From Paracraurococcus ruber (GTDB lineage: Bacteria; Pseudomonadota; Alphaproteobacteria; Acetobacterales; Acetobacteraceae): a DNA stretch of 55,192 nt. Position numbers and translations under genes: made by a program. Location: positions 1 to 55,192 of the forward strand of contig NZ_SMOA01000015.1 in assembly GCF_004353985.1 (NCBI RefSeq), written 5' to 3'. Shown piece after piece: positions 48,007 through 55,192 of this stretch; within the stretch, counting starts at the first letter, position 1, and each line of letters starts with the position of its first letter. Below the pieces are notes generated by a model. The model was not told the origin of the DNA, did no database searches, and saw only the letters and a list, made by a program, of their open reading frames with translations.

Positions 48007-49337
48007 CTGCGCATCTCGATCTGCGCCCGCCGGCGGAGGTCGCGCTGCAACTGGCGGGAGAGGTTCTCGATCCGGTCGCGCAGCAGCTGCTGCTTCGCCT
48101 GGTCGGGCGTCAGCTCCGCCAGGTTCCGCTGCTCGCGGTTGCAGACCATCATCACCATCACCCCGTCGGGCGTGATGATCGGCTGCGACGCCTTGCCCGG
48201 TGTCAGCCCGGCCAGCATGGCGCGCAGCGGCGGCGGGGTCACCGTCTCAAGCCGGATGGTGCCCGGATCGGTCGCGCGGTCGCCGCCGTTGCGCGCCCCG
48301 GCCTCCACCGCCTCACAGCTGCGGGCACTGGCGGACAGGCGCTGCGCCTTGTCCACCTGATCGCGCTGCTGCTGGGTCGGCGCGTTCGGGTCGAGCGCCC
48401 CGGCGAAGGGGAAGAAAGCCTGACGGATGGAGATCAGGGTCGCCAGGTCCCGCCCGGTCTCCCGCCGCTGGCGCAGCGCGACGATCTGGTAGCCGCCAGG
48501 GACCCGGATCGGGTTGCTGATCGCCCCGGGCGGCATGCGTTCCAGGACGTTGGCGACCTCCTGGTCCACCTCCTCCTTCCGCACCCAGCCGAGATCGCCG
48601 CCCTGCAGCGCGGTCTGCGCCTGGCTGAACTGGGTGGCGGCGATCGGGAAGGGCGTGCCGCGGCGAAGCTGGCCGATCACATCCTCCACGAAGCGGCGCA
48701 CCTCGGCCTCCGCCGCCGGGTCGTCCACCGGGATGAAGATCTCGGAGACCTGGTATTCCGGCTGGCCGGTGCGCGCCTGGTGGTTGCGCACCGACTCCTG
48801 CACCTCGGCCTGCGACGGTTCGGCGTTGGGGCCGAGCTGCTGGCGCAGCAGCCGCGCCCAGCCGATCTGCGTGCGGATCTGGTCGTACAGGACGCGCGGC
48901 GCGACGCCCACCTGGGTCAGCTGCTGGCGCAGCGCCCCGGCAGGCAGGTTGTTCCGCTTCTCCAGCTCCTCGACCGCATCCGCCACATCGGCATCGGTGA
49001 CCGGGATGCGGCGGCGCTGCACCTCCTGCAGCCGCAGCCGCTCATCCACCAGCAGCCGGGTCACCTGCGGCGTCAACCGGTCGAGAGTATCGGGCGCCAC
49101 CGGGATCCCGGCATTGAGGGCGAAGAGCCGGGCCCGGCCCGACACGTCGGCGCTGCTCACCGCATCCCCGTTCACGACGGCGACGATGCGGTTGCCCGCG
49201 GGCCGCGGCGCCTGGGCGGCATTGGCCTGGGCTTGCGGCGGGCGCTGCGCCGCGGCGCCCTGTGCCAGGGCCTCCCCGGCCAGCAGGGCGGCAAGCGGAA
49301 GCGCCAGCAGACGGGCGCGGGGAGCGGAACGCGGCAT
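48003..49337 (-). CDS. surA: periplasmic peptidyl-prolyl isomerase/chaperone SurA
   Basis: 444 residues. A signal peptide (1-25, ending GEALA) is followed by the SurA N-terminal chaperone region (RIVAVVNGDAVSSADV...) and two parvulin-type domains. The first reads VSEIFIPVDDPA... to LGWVRKEEVDQEV; the second, around LISIRQAFFPF and SQPIITPDGVMVMMVC, is divergent. SurA escorts outer-membrane proteins through the periplasm. Its stop overlaps ksgA. lptD, normally upstream, is not found in the 750 bp before it. Confidence 0.93.
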   Translation of the reverse strand: MPRSAPRARLLALPLAALLAGEALAQGAAAQRPPQAQANAAQAPRPAGNRIVAVVNGDAVSSADVSGRARLFALNAGIPVAPDTLDRLTPQVTRLLVDERLRLQEVQRRRIPVTDADVADAVEELEKRNNLPAGALRQQLTQVGVAPRVLYDQIRTQIGWARLLRQQLGPNAEPSQAEVQESVRNHQARTGQPEYQVSEIFIPVDDPAAEAEVRRFVEDVIGQLRRGTPFPIAATQFSQAQTALQGGDLGWVRKEEVDQEVANVLERMPPGAISNPIRVPGGYQIVALRQRRETGRDLATLISIRQAFFPFAGALDPNAPTQQQRDQVDKAQRLSASARSCEAVEAGARNGGDRATDPGTIRLETVTPPPLRAMLAGLTPGKASQPIITPDGVMVMMVCNREQRNLAELTPDQAKQQLLRDRIENLSRQLQRDLRRRAQIEMRS

Positions 49338-50090
49338 GCTCGCTCTCTACAAGGCGCGGCGCCGCAGGGCTAGCTGGCCCGGAACACCCTCGCCGCCGGA
49401 CCCGGACGCCTCGGGCGGCCCTGCGGAGGACGGGTGGCGGACGGGTGGCGGCAATCAGGGGTGCAGGACCGACCGGCACGCGCTCGGTCATGGGCGCGGG
49501 GTGTTGGGGATGCGGCGTCCCTTAACCGCAATGGACCGGCCATGAAAAGGCTGGGACAGCGCGACCGCGCTCGGCGTCGCACTCGTCCAGGTCGGGCAGG
49601 CCGGTCGCCATCGCAACCGCCGGGCAGGTCCCCGACGGCAGGCCACCGAGGACACGTCCGGTGGTCCCGCCACAGCTGCCTGCGTGGCTGCCGCCACTCC
49701 CCCGAAGCCCAGGCGGGCCTGCCTGCGCCAGGCCCCCCGCGGAACGGTTCGCGGCGGCGCCCTCGCGGCCATGGCCGGCCTCGCCATCGGACGTCGGCGG
49801 CGGCTGCCCGTATTGCTGCGCCTGCGCTTCGCGCACCCGGGGCCCGCTGCGCTGCCGGCCGGCCTCGCCGAGGGGTCCTGGCCCCATGTCTCCCCGACCG
49901 CAGGGTGCTGGCCACCGCCTTCGTCCCGCACTCGGCACGACGTCGCGGCCCGGTGCCGCGCGGCGCGCCGCCGCCATCCGCCATCCGCGGAAGTGCTCAG
50001 GACTGCATCGGGCGTCGGACATCCTGGCCGGGGCAGCGCCCGGCTTCCCGGTGCCCGCAGCGGCCAGGAGTCCGCCGGTCCCTGGCTCGA
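49338..50090. other. non-coding gap upstream of surA
   Basis: About 750 bases with no supported gene. Long open frames on both strands are Arg/Gly/Pro-rich composition artefacts. The sequence must hold the surA promoter, but none is convincing, and no lptD fragment can be read. Confidence 0.45.
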
Positions 50091-50681
50091 TCAAGTCCGG
50101 TCCGGGGAAAACCAGGCCTCGAAGGCGAGGAAGCTGGCCTCGGCGGCCGCCAGCATCTCCGCGCGTCGCAGCGGGTCGGCGCCGCAGGCCTCCAGCGCCG
50201 CGCAGCATTCCCGCCACAGGACGCCATGCCGGGTGCCATGGCCCAGCAGGAAGCGCCGCCCCGCCTCGCCCGCTGGCAGCAACCCATCCAGCGCCTGCGC
50301 GAGTTGTCGCCCGCCAAGGGTCGAACCCTCGGTGACGTAGAGGCAGCCCAGAGCCCGCGGCGCCGTGTCCAGAACCGGCAGCGGCACCAGCGGCACCGGC
50401 CCCACCGGCATGCCGAGCGTGGCCAGATCCGCCTCGATCAGTGGCGCCCGTCGCCGCGCCGCCAGGTCGATGCCCCAAGGTCGCAGAGAGGGGCCAGCCG
50501 CCAGCGTCGCCTCGACCGCCGCATGGAAGCCGAGCAGGCGACGCAGCAGCGCGGCATAGCCGGCGCGGTCCAGCGCGCCTTCCGCCAGGGCCGAGAGCAC
50601 CGGAAGCCGGTGCAGCCTGGCATGGATCGGGTCGGTCGCCGCGCGCAGCGCGTCCCGCACGCCGGGGCGGAGGGCGTTCAC
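50091..50681 (-). CDS. bphO: biliverdin-producing heme oxygenase
   Basis: 196 residues. BphO opens heme to biliverdin IX-alpha, CO and Fe2+, supplying the bacteriophytochrome chromophore. The proximal heme ligand is H20 in LRAATDPIHARLHRL, and the distal helix region reads CLYVTEGSTLGGRQLA. The start is GTG (50681-50679), overlapping the bphP TGA as GTGA, so both proteins are made from one coupled transcript. It is the last gene of ppsR-bphP-bphO. Confidence 0.92.
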   Translation of the reverse strand: MNALRPGVRDALRAATDPIHARLHRLPVLSALAEGALDRAGYAALLRRLLGFHAAVEATLAAGPSLRPWGIDLAARRRAPLIEADLATLGMPVGPVPLVPLPVLDTAPRALGCLYVTEGSTLGGRQLAQALDGLLPAGEAGRRFLLGHGTRHGVLWRECCAALEACGADPLRRAEMLAAAEASFLAFEAWFSPDRT

Positions 50682-52885
50682 CGCGATGGGCGGGGCGCCG
50701 GGCCGCCCTGCGCGGCATGGCGGATCATCCCCTCCAGCACCTGGGCGGCGCGGGCGGCGGAAATCCGCACATGCTCCAGCATCTCCGGGATGCGCGAGAC
50801 CTCGACGCCTGCGGTGATCTCGAGCGCGGCGAGCTGGGCATTCTCCAGCACCGATTGCAGCAGCGCCCGGTAGACCAGGTCCGACTTGCTCTCGAGCGGC
50901 CCGGCGCGCAGCCGGTGGCCGTCGAGGATGCCATCCTGGAATCGCCGCCGCGCCGCTTCCGCCGCCTTGCGGCAAGCGAGATCGGTGAAGAGGAACACGT
51001 AGCCGAGCACGCGGTCGGGGGAGGAGAAGACCGCATCCGCCCGCACCAGCAGCGGCAGGTCGCCCCGCGGCGTGCGCAAATGCACCTCGCCGCGCCAGCT
51101 GCGGCCGGTCTGCAGAACGTCGCGCAGCCGCATGGCAAAATCGGCGCGCTCGGCGAAATGCGGCGGCAGTTCCTCCAGCCATCGCGGCCCGGTCGCCGCA
51201 TCCTCCAGCCCGGTCGCCAGCGCCGGCAGCAGGCGGGTGAAGGCGGCATTCGCCAGCAGGATGCGCCCCTCGGCATCGGCGACCACCGCCGCCTGCCCGG
51301 CCGCGCCGACCTGGCGCCGCACCTGGTCGAGCTGGTCGAGGGCGATCAGCATGCGCACGGCGCGGAATTGCAGCACGACATCGGTGACGGTGTCGCCGAT
51401 CAGCCGCGCCGTCGCCATGTCCGTGGGCGTCCAGGTCTCGGCGCGGCCTTCGACGATCTGGCACCACTGAGCGAAGCTGCGCCGCGGCGAGACCTGCGTC
51501 GGATCGTCGCCGATCACCACCGGCTTGAACGGGTCGCCGCCCCAGATCACGGTCTGGGTCTGCTCCGGCCGGAACCAGACGAGCCATTCGCCCGGGCTTT
51601 CGGAGACCGGCGTCGCCAGCAGCCCGGCCGCGGCTGGGGCAAGGCCGGCGAAGCGCGGCTCCTCCAGCCCCAGCGCGGCCTGGGCGATCACCGGCGCGCC
51701 GCGCTGCGTGTCCAGCCAGGCGCCGATCTCGCGCAGCGCGCCGGTGCCTGGCACCTCCCCCGTGCTCAGCACCCGGCCTTCGAACAGCAGCGCGGCGCCG
51801 TTGGCGTTCAGCGGCTGCAGCAAGGTCTGGGGCTGGTCGAACAGCGCGCCGCGCCAGTCGCCCTCCCGCCCGACCGCCTCGATCATGCGCTGCTCCAGCC
51901 GGCGCACCGACAATTCCGCCTGCGCCTGGGTGAAGCTTTCGAGCGCGGCGAGCCGCGTGCCGACCGCCTCGGCCAGCAGCTCGCAGGCAGCGCGCAGCGG
52001 ATAGGGCACGGTGCGCGGCGCGGCGTGATGGCAGGCAATGAGGCCCCAGAGGCGGCCGCCGACCAGCAGGGAGATCACCAGCGTCGCGGTGACGCCCATG
52101 TTCTTCATGTACTGCACATGCATCGGCGAGACGCTGCGCAGCACGCTGAGCGAGAGGTCGAGATCCTCGCCGGTCAGCGGCGACAGGCGGGGCACCAGCG
52201 GCACCGGCGCATACTGGACGTCCACCAGCATGCGGAGCCGGTTGCGGAGATAGAGCCGGCGGGCGACCTGCGGGATGTCGGCGGCCGGATAGCGGTTGCC
52301 GAGATAGGGTTCGAGGTCGGCGCGGCGCTGCTCCGCCACAACCTCGCCATGGCCGTCCTCGTCGAAGCGGTAGACCATGACGCGGTCATAGCCGAGGAGG
52401 TCGCGCAGGATCCGCGCCGTCTCCTCGCACAGCATGCGCAGGGTGTAGGTGCCGAGGATGGCCGCAAGCGCGCGCTCCACCAGCGCCGTGAGGTCGGGCG
52501 CCTCGCCCGGCCGCTCCAGCTCCAGCACCAGGCCGCCGCCCGGCGGACGGTGCAGCAGCCCGTCGAAGACCGGCCCGCGGCGGCCGAGGCTGCAGCGCAG
52601 GGGCACCGGCAGCGCATCCAGCGGCTGATCGAGCAGCGGCGCGATCCTCTCCGCCGCATCGCCGCCCAGGGCGGCGAGATCGCGTCCCAGCACCTCCTGC
52701 CCCAGCAGGGCCGGCGCATTGGCGCTGGCCTGCACGACCGTCAGGTCGGTCTCGCGCAGCAGCAGCAGCACGCCATGCGGCTGGATGGCGCCGACGAGGT
52801 GGATCGGCTCCCGCTCGCAGCTCGACAGGTCGGGCTGGCCCAGGTCCGGCAGGGACCGCCGGGCGATCGGCGGGGCGGCCGTCAT
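50678..52885 (-). CDS. bphP: bacteriophytochrome with PAS output and no histidine kinase
   Basis: 735 residues. PAS-GAF-PHY photosensory core: biliverdin-attachment C23 (LSSCEREPIH), GAF YPAADIPQ (D203), H256 in SPMHVQYMKNMG, H286/H287 in GLIACHHAAP, PHY tongue PRRSF (467-471). A further PAS domain (about 525-640) and a helical segment (650-725, ESKSDLVYRALLQSVLENAQ) follow. No H-box with following HATPase is present. This matches the layout of Rhodopseudomonas/Bradyrhizobium BphP1, which senses far-red light and antagonises PpsR by direct contact. The adjacent PpsR gene supports that. Its ATG overlaps the ppsR stop (ATGA). Confidence 0.93.
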   Translation of the reverse strand: MTAAPPIARRSLPDLGQPDLSSCEREPIHLVGAIQPHGVLLLLRETDLTVVQASANAPALLGQEVLGRDLAALGGDAAERIAPLLDQPLDALPVPLRCSLGRRGPVFDGLLHRPPGGGLVLELERPGEAPDLTALVERALAAILGTYTLRMLCEETARILRDLLGYDRVMVYRFDEDGHGEVVAEQRRADLEPYLGNRYPAADIPQVARRLYLRNRLRMLVDVQYAPVPLVPRLSPLTGEDLDLSLSVLRSVSPMHVQYMKNMGVTATLVISLLVGGRLWGLIACHHAAPRTVPYPLRAACELLAEAVGTRLAALESFTQAQAELSVRRLEQRMIEAVGREGDWRGALFDQPQTLLQPLNANGAALLFEGRVLSTGEVPGTGALREIGAWLDTQRGAPVIAQAALGLEEPRFAGLAPAAAGLLATPVSESPGEWLVWFRPEQTQTVIWGGDPFKPVVIGDDPTQVSPRRSFAQWCQIVEGRAETWTPTDMATARLIGDTVTDVVLQFRAVRMLIALDQLDQVRRQVGAAGQAAVVADAEGRILLANAAFTRLLPALATGLEDAATGPRWLEELPPHFAERADFAMRLRDVLQTGRSWRGEVHLRTPRGDLPLLVRADAVFSSPDRVLGYVFLFTDLACRKAAEAARRRFQDGILDGHRLRAGPLESKSDLVYRALLQSVLENAQLAALEITAGVEVSRIPEMLEHVRISAARAAQVLEGMIRHAAQGGPAPRPSR

Positions 52886-54231
52886 CCGGTGCCCTCCTGC
52901 ACCGGGTCGGCATCCGCATCCATGCCGTAGCGGTTCAGCTTCATGTAGAGGCTCTGGCGCGAGAGCCCGAGCAGCTCCGCCGCCGCGGTACGACGGCCAT
53001 TCGCCAGTTGCAGCGCCGCCTCGATGCAGTGCCGCTCGATCACCGCGGCGGTGTCGCGCACCAGGGTGGGCAGGGGCGTCCGGCCGATCTGGCCGGTGAT
53101 CTCCGCCAGGCCGCGACGCAGCGGATCGCCGGCGGCGTTCTCCGGCAGGCGGCGGCTGACGTCGCGCAGCACCACCGCGACGCTCTCGGCCGCCGGGCCG
53201 CTGCCGAGCACGGCGGTCAGCTCGACATCCGCCTCCGCGCCCAGCTCCCCGGTCAGATGCGTGGCGAACAGCCTGACCTTGCCATGCCGCTCCAGCTGCG
53301 CCAGCAGGTTGGCCAGCGTCGCGCCGGGGCGGGAGAGCCAGCGGTCCAGCCGCTCCCCCACCACGCGGGACGCGCTGCCGACCTCGACCAGGTCGAGGAA
53401 GGCGCGGTTGGCGCGGCGGATCACCCCGTCCCGGTCCATCAGGATGAAGGCGTCCGGCAGCTGCTCGATCATGGCTTCCAACTGCAGGGCATCGGCCGGG
53501 GCGGGCACCGGCGCCGCCCCGGTGGGCGAGAGCTGCAGCAGGAAGACCGGGGCCGGGTCGGACGCCATGAGCGTCGCCTTCACCGTCCAGGGCGCCTGGT
53601 CGGCGCCGAGCCGGATGATCATGCCCGGCACGCGGCCATGCCGACGGGTGCGCGCCAGCATGGCCTGGAAACCATCCTGGTCGCGGCCGGCGACCTCGCG
53701 CAGCACCTCCCATCCCGGGACGATGCCCAGGCTGCGGATGGCGGCGGGATTGGCTTCGATCACCCGCAGCGTGTCGGCGCGGACCAGCAGCACGGCCTCG
53801 GAGGAGGCATCGAAGATGAGGCGGGAGCGGGTCTCGATCTCCCGCAGCTTCCAGTAATCCTGCTCGCGCGCCTGCTGGGCCGCGAGCAGGCGCGATTGCA
53901 GCTCCGCCACCGCCTGGAGGTTCTTGCCCACCGCGACCAGCCCGGCATCCTCGCCCAGGCGGATGGTCGTGTACTCCATCGGCATCTCGAGGCCGGAGGG
54001 GAAACGCTGGGTGAATTGCTGGAAGGCCGAGACGCCGGCCGCCCGCGCATCCTCCACCATGCTGCGCACCCGGCCCGTGCCGACGCTGCACACCGTCTCA
54101 GCCCAATGGCGGCCCAGCCATTGCTGCACGGATTCGCCGCCGATGCTCTCGGCGAGCGACACGCCGCGGATCACGCCGTTCATGTCGAGCGTCAGGGTGA
54201 CGTCGGGCTGGGCGATGGTCAGCCGCGTCAC
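52882..54231 (-). CDS. ppsR: PpsR/CrtJ photosynthesis-gene repressor
   Basis: 449 residues. Domains: N-terminal PAS, a Gln-rich helical linker (LQSRLLAAQQAREQDY), two further PAS domains (the last starting MIEQLPDAFILMDRDG), and a Fis-type helix-turn-helix (AAELLGLSRQSLYMKLNRYG). PpsR/CrtJ represses bacteriochlorophyll, carotenoid and light-harvesting genes, typically at TGT-N12-ACA. C402 in ERHCIEAAL matches the redox cysteine of the CrtJ HTH; the only other cysteine is C48. The start is GTG at 54231 with GGAGG 7 bp upstream. First gene of the ppsR-bphP-bphO operon. Confidence 0.92.
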   Translation of the reverse strand: MTRLTIAQPDVTLTLDMNGVIRGVSLAESIGGESVQQWLGRHWAETVCSVGTGRVRSMVEDARAAGVSAFQQFTQRFPSGLEMPMEYTTIRLGEDAGLVAVGKNLQAVAELQSRLLAAQQAREQDYWKLREIETRSRLIFDASSEAVLLVRADTLRVIEANPAAIRSLGIVPGWEVLREVAGRDQDGFQAMLARTRRHGRVPGMIIRLGADQAPWTVKATLMASDPAPVFLLQLSPTGAAPVPAPADALQLEAMIEQLPDAFILMDRDGVIRRANRAFLDLVEVGSASRVVGERLDRWLSRPGATLANLLAQLERHGKVRLFATHLTGELGAEADVELTAVLGSGPAAESVAVVLRDVSRRLPENAAGDPLRRGLAEITGQIGRTPLPTLVRDTAAVIERHCIEAALQLANGRRTAAAELLGLSRQSLYMKLNRYGMDADADPVQEGTG

Positions 54232-54367
54232 AGGCAGCCTCCGCCCTCGGCGCTCATCCGGATGGCGACCATGGCTGCATCCATGGGACCCGACACCTTC
54301 TGATCGGACCGGCATGGCAGGACGGCCACCGGCATCGCCCCACCGATCTGGATGATCACGCCGGGGT

Positions 54368-54387
54368 GGTCAAGCCAAGCTTACACC
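54368..54387 (-). promoter_or_regulatory. candidate PpsR operator upstream of ppsR
   Basis: On the minus strand TGTAAGCTTGGCTTGACC (54385-54368) resembles the PpsR site TGT-N12-ACA, with ACC instead of ACA. A TTGACC -35-like hexamer overlaps its right half. It lies about 140 bp before the ppsR start, between mutL and ppsR. Autoregulation would be typical but is not shown. Confidence 0.3.
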
Positions 54388-54424
54388 AAGCCAACGAGAT
54401 GGTGAGAATCTCTGACGCAGGCTG

Positions 54425-55192
54425 TCAACGCCGACCGAAAAGCCGCTCCAGCTCCGCCACCCCCAGCCGCAGCACGGTCGGCCGGCCATGGCTGCAGGTC
54501 GCGGCGCGGGGCGTCGCTTCCATCTGCCGCAACAGCGCCGCCATCTCGGGCCCCGTCAGACGCCGCCCGGCGCGCACCGAGCCATGGCAAGCCAGGCGGG
54601 CGATGGCGGCGTCGAGCCGCCGGTCGAGCGCCAGGGTCTCGTCGAAGGCGGCCGCCTCCTCCGCCAGGTCGCGCAGCAGCGGCGCCGGATCGGCCGGGCC
54701 GAGCAGGGCCGGCATGGCGCGGACCAGCACCGCGCCGGGGCCGAACCCCTCAAGCTCGAGCCCGAGCCGGGCCAGGTCGGGCGCCAGGCCGAGCAGCCGC
54801 GCCGCATCGGCCGGCGGCAGGTCCACCACCGCCGGCAGCAGCAGGGGCTGGCTGCGCACCCCGCCCTCGACCAGCTGGGCGCGCAGCGCCTCATGCGTCA
54901 GGCGCTCATGCGCCGCGTGCTGGTCCACCAGGATGAGCGCGCCATCCGGCGCCTCGGCCAGCACATAGGTGTCGAGCAGCTGGGCAAGCGGCCGGCCGAG
55001 CGGAAAGTCCTCCTCTCGCCCGTCCTCCGGCGCCGGGCCGGCCACCGCGGCCGGGTCCAGCGGCGGATCGGCGTCGGCCTCGCCGAACAGGTCGGGCGCC
55101 GGCCGTGGCGGGGCGAAGCCGAGCGGCAGGGTGGCCGGGGGCGGCGCCGCGGCCGGCGGCGGGGCGAGGGCAAGCTGCGCCTCGGCCAGGCC
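54425..55192 (-). CDS. mutL: DNA mismatch repair protein MutL (C-terminal part, cut by window edge)
   Basis: 255 residues of the C-terminal half; the gene continues beyond the right edge. After a Pro/Ala-rich linker comes the dimerisation/endonuclease domain. The metal motif DQHA-X2-E-X4-E is present in LVDQHAAHERLTHE, so this MutL should nick DNA itself, as in organisms without MutH. The C-terminal ATCSHGRPTVLRL is also typical. Upstream of the ppsR operon on the same strand, with a 193-bp gap. Confidence 0.93.
   Translation of the reverse strand, partial: GLAEAQLALAPPPAAAPPPATLPLGFAPPRPAPDLFGEADADPPLDPAAVAGPAPEDGREEDFPLGRPLAQLLDTYVLAEAPDGALILVDQHAAHERLTHEALRAQLVEGGVRSQPLLLPAVVDLPPADAARLLGLAPDLARLGLELEGFGPGAVLVRAMPALLGPADPAPLLRDLAEEAAAFDETLALDRRLDAAIARLACHGSVRAGRRLTGPEMAALLRQMEATPRAATCSHGRPTVLRLGVAELERLFGRR

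Noticed and set aside
49434-50090. Overlapping open frames upstream of surA, considered as an lptD remnant
   Set aside because: No outer-membrane beta-strand pattern or LptD motif can be read in any frame.

Overview
This window is very GC-rich chromosomal DNA from an alphaproteobacterium. Gene content, gene order and protein style point to the Acetobacteraceae (Rhodospirillales), probably a Roseomonas-like genus; this is inferred from remembered family sequences, with no database search. No rRNA, tRNA, insertion sequence or CRISPR array is visible.

Region 1 (1-19.6 kb) is mostly conserved housekeeping DNA. On the minus strand, in transcription order, lie aroA-cmk, rpsA (with a clear intrinsic terminator), sppA, ihfB-lapA-pyrF-trpF, then trpB-trpA and accD-folC. 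A plus-strand ubiquinone-type FAD hydroxylase and a decayed VapBC toxin-antitoxin module split this run between trpF and trpB. A TIGR02300 zinc-ribbon protein, recF and gyrB follow on the plus strand. Many pairs are coupled by 4-bp NTGA overlaps of start and stop codons.

Region 2 (19.7-37.7 kb) is accessory metabolism and transport: an ABC half-exporter, two overlapping AraC regulators, a nickel/cobalt permease, an SDR dehydrogenase, an MpaB-like protein, a crotonase-fold protein divergent from a CoA transferase, a short chlorite-dismutase homologue with its key heme residues, a Uma2 nuclease-fold protein coupled to a D-tartrate dehydratase, a racemase-fold protein lacking both catalytic cysteines, a Ca2+/H+ antiporter, an FkbM methyltransferase, a GST and a beta-alanine:pyruvate-type aminotransferase.

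Region 3 (37.7-47.1 kb) holds a CobW/COG0523 metallochaperone GTPase, a WD40 protein beyond an unusually long empty gap, a DUF3775 protein, a DUF1194 von Willebrand-like protein, a DegT sugar aminotransferase and a large RTX/FG-GAP calcium-binding protein.

Region 4 (47.2-55.2 kb) has surA-ksgA (ksgA apparently starting with CTG), then a tightly coupled ppsR-bphP-bphO operon: a PpsR/CrtJ repressor, a bacteriophytochrome without a kinase domain, and the heme oxygenase that makes its biliverdin. This is the architecture of a near-infrared switch for photosystem genes. mutL runs off the right edge.

The most novel signals are non-coding. One interspersed palindromic repeat (about 105 bp) occurs three times, each time just after a gene's stop codon and in the same orientation to that gene, with a compensatory base-pair change in its hairpin. 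A second repeat family has two copies with unrelated but still self-complementary hairpins.
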